Source: Sinorhizobium kostiense
Lineage (GTDB): Bacteria > Pseudomonadota > Alphaproteobacteria > Rhizobiales > Rhizobiaceae
Reading direction: 5' to 3'
DNA: 64,000 nucleotides
NCBI RefSeq assembly: GCF_017874595.1
Contig: NZ_JAGILA010000002.1
Location: forward strand, 868,001 to 932,000
How positions within the stretch are numbered: the stretch's first letter is position 1; every line of letters begins with the position of its first letter. This document shows, in pieces, positions 1 through 9,647 of the stretch. A program made the position numbers and the translations under genes. The notes beneath the pieces are model-generated. The model was not told the origin of the DNA, did not search any database, and saw nothing but the letters and a program-made list of their open reading frames with translations.

Positions 1-219
1 CTGACAGTAATCGCGAAAGCCCCTGAGCCCGAGACTGCGGATATGCTTCGACAGCCGCGAATAGACGAGCGAGGCCTTCGTTTCATTGAGATAGATCCCG
101 GCATCCGCATAGATCATCGCCGCAATCTCCTGGAGGTCGCGACGGGTTAGCGGATATTCGCCATTCGCAACGCATTCGTCTGGCGAGAGCTTCGGTTCAA
201 AGGTGGCTTGAAAATTCAT
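1..219 (-). CDS. cheR: Chemotaxis protein methyltransferase CheR, N-terminal part
   Basis: The left edge cuts this gene and only the first 73 codons are present. The ATG overlaps the cheW stop (ATGA), so the two are translationally coupled. The readable part contains LTRRDLQEIAAMIYADAGI and then a helical stretch ending in LVYSRLSKHIRSLG, which fits the all-helical CheR N-terminal domain that precedes the SAM-dependent methyltransferase domain. CheR methylates glutamates on chemoreceptors for adaptation. The catalytic domain lies outside the window, so the call rests on this N-terminus and on its place directly after cheW in a rhizobial che operon. Confidence 0.88.
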   Translation of the reverse strand, partial: MNFQATFEPKLSPDECVANGEYPLTRRDLQEIAAMIYADAGIYLNETKASLVYSRLSKHIRSLGLRGFRDYCQ

Positions 220-683
220 GCCGCCTCCCTTTCGTGATGCGGGAAGATGGAGTCGAGTTCGACCAGGCAGATCATGCGCCCGTCGATCGCCAGAACTCCC
301 CGGGCGAGACTTCTTGCAAATTCCGAGGCAATTTCCGGCGTGGGCTGGATATCGGCATCGGAGACGGTCAGAATATCGGAGACGGCATCGACCAGCAGCC
401 CGACCACCTGGCTGTTGACCTGGGCAACGATGATCACATGCCTCACTGTCGGCTCGGCCGGCTTCATTCCGAGGCGAGCGCAGAAGTCGATGATCGGCAG
501 TACGGCACCACGCAAGTTGATTACGCCCAGCATGTAGGAAGGAGCATGCGGCATCGGTGTCGCAGGCGTCCAGCCACGAATTTCACGAACCGACATGATG
601 TTGACGCAGAATTCCTGATCGCCGACACGGAAAGCGATCAGCTCCCGTCCGCCAGTCGTCAGATTTTTTGCGGCATAGGTCAT
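216..683 (-). CDS. cheW: Chemotaxis coupling protein CheW
   Basis: This 155-residue protein is one CheW domain. It has ELIAFRVGDQEFCVNI near the N-terminus, VREIRGWTPATPMPHAPSY at about residues 32-50, and then VINLRGAVLPIIDF. These are the beta-barrel segments that bind both the receptor tip and the CheA regulatory domain. It starts 5 nt after the cheA stop and its own stop overlaps the cheR start. As a cytoplasmic scaffold it links receptors, here including the neighbouring IcpA, to the kinase. Length and motif order are normal for the family. Confidence 0.95.
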   Translation of the reverse strand: MTYAAKNLTTGGRELIAFRVGDQEFCVNIMSVREIRGWTPATPMPHAPSYMLGVINLRGAVLPIIDFCARLGMKPAEPTVRHVIIVAQVNSQVVGLLVDAVSDILTVSDADIQPTPEIASEFARSLARGVLAIDGRMICLVELDSIFPHHEREAA

Positions 684-688
684 GACTA

Positions 689-2971
689 CTATCCGGTCGC
701 AGCAAGGGTCATTTCGGGTTTCAGGGTTTGCCCGCGCGAGGCGGCAACGATGGCATCAACATCGAGGATCAGAGCAACGCGCCCATCGCCGAGAATGGTC
801 GCCGCCGCGATGCCCGGAACATGCGTATAGTTCGCCTCGAGGCTCTTGATGACGACTTGCCGCTGCCCCTGGATGGCGTCCACCATGAGGGCGCGCTGCC
901 CGCCCCCTTCCGATTCCACGAGGAGCGCCACGCCTTCGACCGGATTCGCCTGTGTCGCGCGGAAGTTCAGGATGCGGCCGACATCGACCAATGGGCAGAA
1001 GGAGTTGCGGATCGAAATCAGCCGCTGGCTCGCGCCGAAGCTGTGAATGGCGGAGGCTTCCGGCTGGAGCGTTTCGACGATAGCGGTCAATGGCACCACC
1101 AGCGTCTGGTTAGCGACGGTCACCACCATGCCATCGAGAACCGCGAGCGTGAGCGGCAGGCTCATAATGAAGACCGAACCCTGCCCCGGCTTCGACTGAA
1201 TGTTGATGCGACCGCCGAGCGCCTGGATCGAGCGCTTGACAACGTCCATGCCGACGCCGCGCCCGGAAATGTCGGAAATCTTGTCCGCGGTGGAAAAGCC
1301 GGCGTGAAAAATCAGGTTGTCGATCTCCTCGTCGGAGAGATTGGCATCGGCGGCGATCAGGTCGTTGTCGATCGCCTTTTGCCGCACCTTCTCGCGATTG
1401 ATGCCGGCGCCGTCGTCGGCAAGCTCGATGACGATACGACCGGAGCGATGTTTCGCCGTCAGCCGCACCGTGCCTTCCGGGTTCTTGCCCGCGGCGACGC
1501 GCTTCTCAGGCGTTTCCAATCCATGATCGACCGCATTGCGGATCATGTGCGTCAGCGGCTCGGCCAGCTTGTCGATGACCGTCTTATCCACTTCCGTGTT
1601 CTCGCCCTCGGTCACGAGTCGCACCGACTTCCCGGTCATGTCGGCGATTTCGCGGACGATGCGCGACATGCGCTGGAACACCGGCTTTACCGGCTGCGCG
1701 CGGATCGCCATGACACTGTCCTGGATTTCGCGCGTGAGCTGCTGCAGCTCCTCGAGACCCATATTGATCGACGAGGTTCCGTTGGTGTCGTTCTCGATTA
1801 CGCTTTGCGACAGCATCGCCTGGTTGATGACGAGCTCGCCGACGAGATTGATGAGGCGGTCGACGCGATCGAGATCCACACGGATCGTCGGCTGGGCGGC
1901 AGAGGCCGCCTGCTGGGCAGCCGCCTGCGCCGCGGAGGCGGTCGACGCCACTTTCGCATTCTCCAGGGGCGCGCGCGCTGCAGTCTGGGCCATCTGCAGG
2001 ACATTGCTGGCGGTTGCCGCGGCCGATGCGGCCGCACTGCGGGGGTCACGCTGCTGCGAGACCATTTCCTCATCCTCTTCGGCCGATTCGCCCCGGGACG
2101 GAGCTTCCTCGTCGAGCAAGCTAAGATCGAAGGGGACAGGGTGCATGGGCAGTTCCTCGCCCGCACCGGAGGCATCGCCGCTTACGAGCGTCACATCGAG
2201 GTCGCAGTCCCACTCGGCGAACTCGAAGACGGACCGGATTGCCTCTTCGCCCTTTTCGGTCTTCAGCGATATCTCCCAGCTGAAATAGGCGGCCTCCGGG
2301 TTCATTTCTTCGAGCGCCGGCAGGCGATCCATATCGCAGCGGATGCTCATTTCGCCAAGACGAGACAGATCGCGCAGAAGCAACGTCGCATCGTTGCCCT
2401 TCGCATAGAGCTCGGACTTCGGGCTGAAGACGATCTCGTAGGTGGACGGCTCGATCGCCGGCGGCTCGGAAGCCTCGAACTCGTCGAAGGAGAAGGCGAC
2501 CGGCTGAAAGCCATCGTCATTCACCGCCGGAGCGGGAGCGGCAGGAGCAACCGCTTTTGCAATCTCGGGGGCGCCGGGCTGCGGCATCTCGCCATTCGCC
2601 AGCGCCTCGAGCTCCTTGATCAGCTGTCGACTGCGCGCCTCGTCGACGCCGCCACCGTCGCGCGCGGCATTCGTCAGGTCGGCGAGCACGTCGGCTGACC
2701 GAAGCATGACCTTCAGGACGTCCTGATTGGGTTCAAGCCTGTTGGATCGAACGCAGTCGAGTGTCGTCTCGAACACGTGCGCGAACGAGACGAGGTCGTC
2801 CAGCCCGAACGCGCCCGCACCGCCTTTGATGGAGTGGACTGCGCGGAAGACGGCGTTTACCGTTTCCGGATCGCGATCGCCGTCGTTGAGCTTCAGGAGA
2901 CCCGATTCCAGTTCTGCGAGTTGCTCCTCGCATTCCTGGAAGAAGATCTCTTTGATTTCGTTCATATCCAT
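689..2971 (-). CDS. cheA: Chemotaxis histidine kinase CheA
   Basis: The 760-residue kinase shows the standard order: an Hpt domain with phospho-accepting His46 (AVHSIKGGAGAFG), an acidic and Ala-rich linker with the response-regulator-binding region, a dimerisation part, the HATPase core with the N box near 474-485 (HMIRNAVDHGLE), G1 near 517 (DDGAGIN) and G2 near 569 (GRGVGMD), and a CheW-like C-terminal domain. In the family it autophosphorylates on ATP and passes phosphate to CheY and CheB. It lies 19 nt after cheY1. The Ala-rich segment near 310-360 is low complexity and is probably a flexible linker. Confidence 0.97.
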   Translation of the reverse strand: MDMNEIKEIFFQECEEQLAELESGLLKLNDGDRDPETVNAVFRAVHSIKGGAGAFGLDDLVSFAHVFETTLDCVRSNRLEPNQDVLKVMLRSADVLADLTNAARDGGGVDEARSRQLIKELEALANGEMPQPGAPEIAKAVAPAAPAPAVNDDGFQPVAFSFDEFEASEPPAIEPSTYEIVFSPKSELYAKGNDATLLLRDLSRLGEMSIRCDMDRLPALEEMNPEAAYFSWEISLKTEKGEEAIRSVFEFAEWDCDLDVTLVSGDASGAGEELPMHPVPFDLSLLDEEAPSRGESAEEDEEMVSQQRDPRSAAASAAATASNVLQMAQTAARAPLENAKVASTASAAQAAAQQAASAAQPTIRVDLDRVDRLINLVGELVINQAMLSQSVIENDTNGTSSINMGLEELQQLTREIQDSVMAIRAQPVKPVFQRMSRIVREIADMTGKSVRLVTEGENTEVDKTVIDKLAEPLTHMIRNAVDHGLETPEKRVAAGKNPEGTVRLTAKHRSGRIVIELADDGAGINREKVRQKAIDNDLIAADANLSDEEIDNLIFHAGFSTADKISDISGRGVGMDVVKRSIQALGGRINIQSKPGQGSVFIMSLPLTLAVLDGMVVTVANQTLVVPLTAIVETLQPEASAIHSFGASQRLISIRNSFCPLVDVGRILNFRATQANPVEGVALLVESEGGGQRALMVDAIQGQRQVVIKSLEANYTHVPGIAAATILGDGRVALILDVDAIVAASRGQTLKPEMTLAATG

Positions 2972-2990
2972 TGGAGGCTACCCTCGGACT

Positions 2991-3356
2991 TCAGGCCGTT
3001 ACACGCTCGATGGCATCGATTAGCTTGGTAGGGTCGAACGGCTTGACGATCCAGCCGGTGGCGCCTGCCTGGCGTGCGCGGTTCTTCTTCTCGGCATCGC
3101 TTTCCGTCGTGAGTACCAGAATCGGGACGGCGCGATAGCGATCGTTCTTGCGCACGCCCTCGATGAAGCCGAAGCCGTCGAGGCGGGGCATGTTGATGTC
3201 AGTGACTATGACATCCGGATTGGCGCTCTCGAGCACTTCGAGGCCTTCGACCCCGTCTTCCGCCTGGATCGTTTCGAACCCGGCATTGTTGAGCGTGACG
3301 AGAAGCATGTTCCGGATTGTCCGGGAGTCGTCGACAGTCAGAACTCTCTTCTTCAT
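2991..3356 (-). CDS. cheY1: Chemotaxis response regulator CheY1
   Basis: A single receiver domain of 121 residues with acidic Asp9 and Asp10, phosphorylation site Asp53 (VIVTDINMPRLDG), Thr83 and Lys105 (IVKPF), so all catalytic residues are present. It has no output domain. In Sinorhizobium meliloti the CheY encoded next to cheA (CheY1) serves as a phosphate sink that drains CheY2-P back through CheA. The same position in the operon suggests that role here. CheY2 would be expected beyond cheR and cheB, outside the window. The gap to cheS is 3 nt. Confidence 0.93.
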   Translation of the reverse strand: MKKRVLTVDDSRTIRNMLLVTLNNAGFETIQAEDGVEGLEVLESANPDVIVTDINMPRLDGFGFIEGVRKNDRYRAVPILVLTTESDAEKKNRARQAGATGWIVKPFDPTKLIDAIERVTA

Positions 3357-3359
3357 TTC

Positions 3360-3653
3360 TCAAATCTCCTTTGCCATCAGGGGAGCAATATCCACGCCGA
3401 TGAGCTGTGTCGCTTTAACGAAGGCGTCCGACACCTTGGCAAAGGTGAAGGACAACTGATCCACTTCCCAGGTTTTTGCGCCTGCCATAAGTACCTGCGC
3501 GCAGAGCGACCCCATGCGCTCGACGGCAGAAGCGTCGATTGCGATCGGGGCACCCTTCAGCTCCAGAAGCTTGTTGTGCAACGCCGTCGCCTCGTTCAGG
3601 TCCAGGACTGGAGCGAGCTTGAGCGGTTTTCCTGCACTGTTCCTGCTGGCCAT
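3360..3653 (-). CDS. cheS: CheS, STAS-domain partner of CheA and CheY1
   Basis: The chosen ATG gives 97 residues, the length I recall for S. meliloti CheS, and has AGGA 8 nt upstream; a longer in-frame start at 3698 would overlap icpA and lacks a ribosome site. The protein has a STAS-like pattern: LKLAPVLDLNEATALHNKLLE, then APIAIDASAVERMGSLCAQVL, where Ser in the MGS turn sits at the usual STAS position. In S. meliloti CheS binds CheA and speeds dephosphorylation of CheY1 through CheA. Its place between icpA and cheY1 matches. Confidence 0.82.
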   Translation of the reverse strand: MASRNSAGKPLKLAPVLDLNEATALHNKLLELKGAPIAIDASAVERMGSLCAQVLMAGAKTWEVDQLSFTFAKVSDAFVKATQLIGVDIAPLMAKEI

Positions 3654-3685
3654 CTTGTTCCTCGCCAACCTCAAAATCCCTTCAA

Positions 3686-5302
3686 CTAGCCTCGCCATCC
3701 GACGAAGTGCCGTTCGGAGGCGTCCTCCTCTTCGAACAGCATTGCCGGCTCTTCTTCATTCCTCTGCTGCGGCAAGCCGGCCACGGCAGGGACAGCCACT
3801 CTCGCCGCCAAGCCAGCCTGGCGCTCAAAACGGAACCTGCGGATCGTCTGTCCCAGTTCCAGGATGACGCTCTGGAGGTCGTCCGTCGAAGCCAGCGTCT
3901 CGCCAGCAAGCGCCGCACTGCGGCTCAACGCCTGTGAGATCCCGCCGATTTCGGTAGCCGCGGCGGCAAGATCGCTCACTTGGCTCTCCGCCTCGCGGGC
4001 AATGTCGGATACGGCGGCATTGATGGAGGTCACCTGTGCGACGATGCTGCTGATCGCGTCCTGCGTCCGGCCGACGATCTCGACCCCCGCCTCCACCTGG
4101 GATTTCGTGCCGCTGACGAGTTGCTTGATCTCGCGGGCCGCTTCTCCCGAGCGCTGCGCGAGAGCCCGAACCTCCTGCGCCACGACCGCAAAGCCCCGGC
4201 CGCTTTCACCGGCGCGGGCCGCCTCGATGCCGGCGTTCAAAGCCAGCAGATTGGTCTGGAAGGCGATCTCGTCGATGACGCCGATGATCTGGCCGATTTT
4301 CTCCGCCGAGGTCTCGATGTCTGCCATGGCCGAAATCGCCTGTCCGGCGACTTCGCCGCTGCGCTCGACCGCAAGACGGGTTTCGCCCGCCGCCGTCTCG
4401 GTCTCGCCGATCTTGAGCGAGCTCGAGCGCATGCGCTCCGCCATGCCGCCCAATGTCGCGACGTGACCGGACAGCGCTTCAGCTTCGCCAGCGGCGCTGC
4501 CGGCAAATCCGCCGGCGCGCTCGTGCAGGCTGCGGGCGAGCGCTTCGGCAGCAGCTGCGCGCTTGTCCGCGGTCAGCAGGGCATCCTGGATCTGGTCCAA
4601 TGCCGTGTTGAGGCCGGTCGCGATCGGGCGATAGGCATCCGGCGCAGCTTCCGGCAGACGGGCCGCAAGATCGCCGCCGACCAAGGCACCGAGGAAGTTT
4701 TCGAAAAGACCGGTCACTTCGGTCTCGTCCCCCTGGCGCTGCTCTGACAATTGACGCTGGTGCTGCTGGCGCAAGGCGTTGAAGCGCAGCGAAACCGCGA
4801 TCTCTGCATCGACGAATGCGGCACGGATGAGCGCGGCAACGAGCGCGCAGAGTTCTTTCTTGCGCGACCTACCGAGGGGAAGCAGGGATTTCGGCCAGGC
4901 ATTGTCGATGGCGCCGACGATGAGATGCTCCAAAACCACGGCGTGGCTTGCGATCTGCCAGCGCGGGTCGAGCCCCATACGGCTTCCGGTATCGGCCAGC
5001 ACCTTCACGCGCTCGGCATAGAGCGCGTCGAAACGGGCATCGGTCAGCACGTTCCAGTGGGAGGATTGCAGATCCTCGAGGCGGTCGAGCTGGCGGTCGC
5101 TTTCGAAGTGGCGCGCGGCGTCGGGATGGGTCTGCAGGCGGTTGAAGAGATCGCGCAGCGCGAGTTCGATCCGCGGCGACAGTGTTTGACGATGAGCGCG
5201 CAACAGAGTGCAGGCTTGCTCGTCGAGGCCGGCAAAGCGCAGGCGTTCGAGCAGACTGGCTGCCTGGCCCCTCCCTGCCTGTCCTGACGCTTCCTGCTTC
5301 AC
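3686..5302 (-). CDS. icpA: Soluble globin-type chemoreceptor IcpA
   Basis: A cytoplasmic receptor of about 538 residues without membrane segments. The first 170 residues resemble a protoglobin sensor domain ([25 protein letters not shown]). A helical linker and a complete methyl-accepting signalling domain follow, with the hairpin-tip motif [20 protein letters not shown]. The GTG at 5302 has GGGGA 7 nt upstream and is preferred; a GTG at 5377 would add 25 residues but has no ribosome site. It is the first gene of the che operon, as icpA is in S. meliloti. The usual haem-ligating His appears to be replaced (see findings), so the ligand is unknown. Confidence 0.88.
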   Translation of the reverse strand: MKQEASGQAGRGQAASLLERLRFAGLDEQACTLLRAHRQTLSPRIELALRDLFNRLQTHPDAARHFESDRQLDRLEDLQSSHWNVLTDARFDALYAERVKVLADTGSRMGLDPRWQIASHAVVLEHLIVGAIDNAWPKSLLPLGRSRKKELCALVAALIRAAFVDAEIAVSLRFNALRQQHQRQLSEQRQGDETEVTGLFENFLGALVGGDLAARLPEAAPDAYRPIATGLNTALDQIQDALLTADKRAAAAEALARSLHERAGGFAGSAAGEAEALSGHVATLGGMAERMRSSSLKIGETETAAGETRLAVERSGEVAGQAISAMADIETSAEKIGQIIGVIDEIAFQTNLLALNAGIEAARAGESGRGFAVVAQEVRALAQRSGEAAREIKQLVSGTKSQVEAGVEIVGRTQDAISSIVAQVTSINAAVSDIAREAESQVSDLAAAATEIGGISQALSRSAALAGETLASTDDLQSVILELGQTIRRFRFERQAGLAARVAVPAVAGLPQQRNEEEPAMLFEEEDASERHFVGWRG

Positions 5303-5970
5303 GCTTTTCCCCGGCCTGATGCGTGTTCGAAACTCGCCGAAAGGAAGATGTGGCCGCCAGGACCCGTGGCCGGTCACGCCCGATCGTCAGGATCAGCGCG
5401 CCCCAAGCGTGTGCGATCATCCATCCCGCAAGTAGATTTTGGGTGAGTAAATGCATACCGGACCGGAACCGGTACGGCGGCGCGGCATCATGCCTAGAGG
5501 AGAAACTTCAGACTTTCCCATTCCGACGTGCCGGACCATCTTTATGGTTAATTCCTTGCTTGAAGGTTAACAGCTTCGGCGCATAACCGAACTCGCTAAA
5601 ATTGGTGCGGGCGCCCTTGGCAATGTCTCGCATGGGGGTTCTCCGTCGACGATCGGCAGCAACTCTTCATTCATAAGAGTTCGGGATTGCGGATCTACTT
5701 GTCGTGCAGTATCGAAGCGAAGATCGACTGGGCACCGACCGCGCGTGCCGTCAAACGGGGCAGAAGCGACATCATGATGATGCGCTCTCGGGAAATGAAC
5801 ACATGATTGTTCTCGGAATTAGTGCCGCTATTACTGCCATCATGGCGATGACCGCGATATCTCTCGTCGTCCGTCTCGAGAACGACCGATCGGCAAGCAG
5901 AAACATATTCTGACCCGTCTCGCGGCAAGAATTACATTATTCTTCAGAGCCATTCGCAATCACGGGCGGA
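5303..5970. other. Region between icpA and rhaK with presumed che promoter
   Basis: This 668-base stretch lies upstream of the che operon and downstream of rhaK. It holds a near-palindrome at 5548-5571 (TTAA and CCTT arms around CAAGC), a GC-rich near-palindrome at about 5458-5476 (ACCGG repeats), and a possible small membrane peptide gene at 5803. Flagellar and chemotaxis regulators probably act here, but I recognise no specific binding site. Other reading frames look non-coding. Confidence 0.4.
5803..5913 (+). CDS. Possible small single-pass membrane peptide
   Basis: A 36-codon frame with the hydrophobic run GISAAITAIMAMTAISLVV followed by a charged tail (RLENDRSASRN), which fits one membrane helix with a cytoplasmic C-terminus. 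A weak GGGAAA lies about 6-11 nt before the ATG. It stands alone between two genes on the opposite strand. Nothing identifies a function and the frame could be fortuitous. Confidence 0.3.
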   Translation: MIVLGISAAITAIMAMTAISLVVRLENDRSASRNIF

Positions 5971-7341
5971 TCACAGGTGTCCCGTCGTGAGACGGCGCCA
6001 GCGCTGCGCATATTTGATCAGGGCCTGTGGAATTGCTTCAGTGAAATATTCCGCGCCTGTCCTGATGCGAGCGCCAGTGACAAGACAGGCGGCCCCGAGG
6101 CTTGTCCCGGTGCTGCTGAGCCTGTTGGCTAGAACCGGCCGTTCGGTCGCGCCGGCCAGCATCCGCAGATAGGCGGCGTTGGCGGCGAAGGGACCTTCCA
6201 CCACGGTCTCGCCTTTGGCGCCAATCAGATCGAGGCAGGTCGCCGCCATAAGGGCAAGATGGAAGGAGACGGCGGCGAGCCGCTCGGCTGGGTCGAGCGT
6301 CCCCTCATCCACCGTCCAGCGGGGGCGAGAGGATGGGAAGGGACCGGAGCCCCCCGGCACCGAGGGCAGCAGCATGTGGCACGCCGCAAGCACCCGCTCT
6401 TCGGCTTCGGGCGAGGCCGGCGGCGGATCGTCGCCGACAAGCATGGAGAACGCGCGGCCACCCATGAAACGGGCGGAAGGCACCGGATCGCCAAGCGCGT
6501 TGACATTGATCAGCGTGTCGCGCGTCTCGTCGAGACCGACCGCCTCGCCGCCGACCGCCAGCATGACGACCCAGGTTCCCGTCGAGACGACGGAAAACGG
6601 CGCGGGGCGGGTCAGGAGATGTGGCAGCAGCGAGGCATTGGAGTCGTGGATACCGCAATAAACCGGCAGGCCCTGCGGCAAACCGGTTATCTCGGTCAGC
6701 GACGGCAATAGCCCGCCGATGACGTCACCCGCCTTGCGCACCGGCGCGAACAGCGGCCGCCAACCCTGTGCCTCTACCAGTGTCGAAAACGCTGCCGCTT
6801 GGGGATTCCAGAGGTCCGTATGGCAGCCGAGCGAGGTCAGTTCGTTGGTTCTGACGCCGGTCAGACGATAGGACCAATATTGCGCATAGGTCAGGATCGT
6901 CGCCACCCTTGCGAATTGCTCGGGGAACCTGCGCTGCTGCCAGAAAAGTTGTGCGCCGACATTCAGTCCCATGGGCAAGCGCGCCGAACCGGTCTCCGCG
7001 AATGGCGGCCTTACCTTGCCATAGTCTTCCGCGAGGCCGTCCGGCCCGGCGAACTCATAATCCAGAACCGGCAAAGCGAGCCCGCCTTCTTCCTCGAGCA
7101 GAACGGCGGTTGCGCCGTGGGTCGTGACCGAGATCGCCTCCACGGGGCATTCGCGATGGAGCGCGGCCAAGCTCTCCAGAATGAAGCGCCAGAGATGATC
7201 GATATCGAAATGAGGGTAGAGCCCGCTCCCAATGACGAGATTGGGTGTCTTGCGGACGGCAATCTCCTCGAAGCGATCAAGGTCGACCAGCGCGACCTTG
7301 GCGTTCGTCTTTCCGATATCGATGACGGCGACCGTCCTCAT
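5971..7341 (-). CDS. rhaK: L-rhamnulose kinase (rhamnulokinase)
   Basis: A FGGY-type sugar kinase of 456 residues. The N-terminal phosphate motif [19 protein letters not shown] and the C-terminal ATPase-fold segments ([25 protein letters not shown]) are clear. It should phosphorylate L-rhamnulose to L-rhamnulose-1-phosphate after import and isomerisation. The start is the ATG overlapping the rhaU stop by ATGA; longer readings run into rhaU. It is the last gene of the rhaRSTPQUK operon. In Rhizobium leguminosarum RhaK is also needed for activity of the rhamnose importer. Confidence 0.92.
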   Translation of the reverse strand: MRTVAVIDIGKTNAKVALVDLDRFEEIAVRKTPNLVIGSGLYPHFDIDHLWRFILESLAALHRECPVEAISVTTHGATAVLLEEEGGLALPVLDYEFAGPDGLAEDYGKVRPPFAETGSARLPMGLNVGAQLFWQQRRFPEQFARVATILTYAQYWSYRLTGVRTNELTSLGCHTDLWNPQAAAFSTLVEAQGWRPLFAPVRKAGDVIGGLLPSLTEITGLPQGLPVYCGIHDSNASLLPHLLTRPAPFSVVSTGTWVVMLAVGGEAVGLDETRDTLINVNALGDPVPSARFMGGRAFSMLVGDDPPPASPEAEERVLAACHMLLPSVPGGSGPFPSSRPRWTVDEGTLDPAERLAAVSFHLALMAATCLDLIGAKGETVVEGPFAANAAYLRMLAGATERPVLANRLSSTGTSLGAACLVTGARIRTGAEYFTEAIPQALIKYAQRWRRLTTGHL

Positions 7342-7652
7342 GGCAGATGGAAAACCATCTTGAGCGGGACGGCGACCGGCTCGTTGTCGGTCTGCGTCTC
7401 CATGATGTCGGCCATGTAGGCCCACCACTTCTGCATTACCGGATGGGAAGGCAGATCGGCCATCTTGTGGTCGTCGCTCCGCCAGAGCACACCGAAAAGC
7501 AGGTTCGTTTCTTCGTCGAGGTGAATCGAATAGTCGGAGATCCCGGCCTCTTTCAGGAGCGCGGCGAGTTCGGGCCAGATCGCATCGTGGCGCGCCCGAT
7601 ATTCCTCGGCCTTTCCGGGGTTGAGCCGCATGCGGAAGGCGTATTTTTCCAT
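7338..7652 (-). CDS. rhaU: L-rhamnose mutarotase
   Basis: The 104-residue protein begins [19 protein letters not shown] and contains [23 protein letters not shown] and [16 protein letters not shown], all typical of the small RhaM/RhaU mutarotases. These interconvert alpha and beta L-rhamnopyranose so that the isomerase receives its preferred anomer. It lies between the second permease gene (10 nt gap) and rhaK (4 nt overlap). Length is exactly as expected. Confidence 0.93.
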   Translation of the reverse strand: MEKYAFRMRLNPGKAEEYRARHDAIWPELAALLKEAGISDYSIHLDEETNLLFGVLWRSDDHKMADLPSHPVMQKWWAYMADIMETQTDNEPVAVPLKMVFHLP

Positions 7653-7662
7653 GGAACGACCC

Positions 7663-8667
7663 TCATTGGGAGAGGCGGCGGCGAGCGCGCTGCCACAAGA
7701 TCGGCAAGGCGATGACCGAGATCAGCAGCAGGCCGATGAAGATCGACATGACGATACCCGGGACGTTCAAAAGGCCAAAACCGAAGGTGACCATGCCCAT
7801 GATCAGCGCAGCCAGCACGACGCCTGGGATGGTTCCCGAACCGCCGAGAATGTTGACGCCACCGAGCACGACCATCGTTACCACTTCGAGTTCCCAACCG
7901 AGCGCGATCGAGGGCCGGGTAGAGCCGAGCCGCGAGGTGAGGCAGATCGAGGCGAGCCCCGCCATCAGTCCGGTCATCAGGAACAGCGCGAATTTTACCC
8001 TGGCCACGCGCACTCCCGAAAACAGCGCCGCGGTCTGATTGTTGCCGATCGCATAGACGGCACGACCGAAATTCGTCTTGTGCAGCAGGACGCCGTAGAT
8101 GACGGCGAGCAGCACGAAAAGGGTGAACTCGAAGGAGAAGACCCACCAGACATAGCCTTGGCCGAACCAGGCGAAGCTTTCCGGATAACCGGTAAAGGCC
8201 TGATCGCCGAGAACGATGAAGGAGAGACCGCGAAACAGGCTCATGGTGCCGATCGTCACTACGATCGATGGCAGGCCGAGACCGGTGATAAGGAGACCGT
8301 TGACCGCGCCGCAGACGAGCCCGACGCCAAGGCCGATCGCGACGAGCGCCGGCGTATCCAAACCGAGCTGCACCGCGTAACCCATGGCCGTCGAGGCGAG
8401 CGCGATGATCGAAGCGACCGAAAGGTCGATCTCGCCGGAAATGATCACCAGTGCCATTGCGAAGGCGATCATCGCCTTCTCCGTGAAATTGAAAGTCGCG
8501 TCCGACAGATTCCACGGATCAAGGAAGTAGGGAGACGCCAGCGAATTGCCGAGGAAGATGGCGGTCGCGACGACGACAAGCAACGCCTCCCAGCTCTTCA
8601 GCAGCCGGGCGCTCCGCCCCTGCAGACGATCGGGGATGGTGCGCGGTGAAAGTTGAGCGTGGGCCAT
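7663..8667 (-). CDS. rhaQ: Rhamnose ABC transporter, permease
   Basis: A 334-residue inner-membrane permease of the ribose/xylose class with about nine hydrophobic segments. It carries the family signature [19 protein letters not shown] and the loop [17 protein letters not shown] that contacts the ATPase. It overlaps the upstream permease gene by one base (TGATG), so production is coupled. With RhaP it should form the channel of the rhamnose importer. The names P and Q follow the order known in R. leguminosarum. Confidence 0.9.
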   Translation of the reverse strand: MAHAQLSPRTIPDRLQGRSARLLKSWEALLVVVATAIFLGNSLASPYFLDPWNLSDATFNFTEKAMIAFAMALVIISGEIDLSVASIIALASTAMGYAVQLGLDTPALVAIGLGVGLVCGAVNGLLITGLGLPSIVVTIGTMSLFRGLSFIVLGDQAFTGYPESFAWFGQGYVWWVFSFEFTLFVLLAVIYGVLLHKTNFGRAVYAIGNNQTAALFSGVRVARVKFALFLMTGLMAGLASICLTSRLGSTRPSIALGWELEVVTMVVLGGVNILGGSGTIPGVVLAALIMGMVTFGFGLLNVPGIVMSIFIGLLLISVIALPILWQRARRRLSQ

Positions 8668-9647
8668 CAGACCGCCTCCGCTTTCTTAAGAATGACCCTG
8701 CCCTTGCGCCGCTCGGCGCGGGCATTGACGGCGACGGCGATGATGATGACGGTGCCGGAGATCGCCATTTGCGCGAAGGGCGAGATGTTGATCACAGGCA
8801 GCGCGTTCTTGATCACGCCCAGGAAGAGCGCCCCGAGCACCGCGCCTGCGACGGAGCCGATGCCGCCGGCGATTGAAATGCCGCCGATGACGCAGGCCGC
8901 GATGATGTCGAGTTCGAAACCGGCGGCGATATCGACATAGGCGACCGCGTAACGCGACACCCAGAGATAGCCGGAAAGCCCAGCCAGCGCGCCCGAGAGG
9001 CAATAGGCAAAGAAGCGCGTGCGGCCGACGTCGATGCCAGTGTAGATCGCCGCATGCGGATTGCCGCCGACCGCGTAGAATGCGCGGCCGAGCGGTGTGC
9101 GGCCCATCACCACGAACATCAGCGCGATCATCACGAGCGAAAGCCAGGAGAGCACCGGCAGCCCGGCGAGATCTTGGCGCGGCAGAGCCTTGAAGGCGTC
9201 GCTCATCTCATGCGCGTTGATCCATTTGCCGTCGGTCAGGAGAAAGATCAGGCCGCGGTAGATCGTCAGCGTGCCGAGGGTCACGACAATCGGCGGGATG
9301 TCGAGTTTCCAGACGAGCGTGCCGTTCACCATGCCGAGCAGCCCGCCGAGCACCATCACGGCGACGATGACGAGCGGGATCGGCAGACCGGGAAAGGCCG
9401 TGTTCAACATCGCCGCAACCATGCCGCAGAGCGCGAGGTTCGCCGCCATCGACAGGTCGATGCAGCGCGTCAGGATCACGGCCATCTGCCCGAGCGCCAG
9501 GATGATCAGGATCGAAGTGTCGTTATAGACTCGTGCGAGATTGGCCGGCGCCACGAAGCCGGGGAAGCGCAGGGCGATGACGGCCAGCAGCACCATGATC
9601 GCCACGACGAGCAGGATTTCGCGGTTCTTGAGGAGCTTGGCCATCAT
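8667..9647 (-). CDS. rhaP: Rhamnose ABC transporter, permease
   Basis: A 326-residue permease related to RhaQ, with multiple membrane helices and the signature AVILTRCIDLSMAANLAL. The cytoplasmic loop CVIGGISIAGGIGSVAG matches the EAA-like contact for the ATPase. Its start overlaps the rhaT stop. Two distinct permeases fed by one double-domain ATPase is the usual build of CUT2 sugar importers. Function in rhamnose uptake is inferred from the operon. Confidence 0.9.
   Translation of the reverse strand: MMAKLLKNREILLVVAIMVLLAVIALRFPGFVAPANLARVYNDTSILIILALGQMAVILTRCIDLSMAANLALCGMVAAMLNTAFPGLPIPLVIVAVMVLGGLLGMVNGTLVWKLDIPPIVVTLGTLTIYRGLIFLLTDGKWINAHEMSDAFKALPRQDLAGLPVLSWLSLVMIALMFVVMGRTPLGRAFYAVGGNPHAAIYTGIDVGRTRFFAYCLSGALAGLSGYLWVSRYAVAYVDIAAGFELDIIAACVIGGISIAGGIGSVAGAVLGALFLGVIKNALPVINISPFAQMAISGTVIIIAVAVNARAERRKGRVILKKAEAV

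Noticed and set aside
728-2698. 656-codon open frame on the plus strand opposite cheA
   Set aside because: It is a GC-rich antisense shadow: no domain, no ribosome site and heavy Arg/His/Asp bias, while cheA on the other strand is unmistakable.
4869-5456. Minus-strand frame starting MHLLTQNLLAGWMIAHAWGA upstream of icpA
   Set aside because: The hydrophobic start looks protein-like, but most of the frame overlaps icpA out of frame and turns into Arg/Ser shadow sequence.
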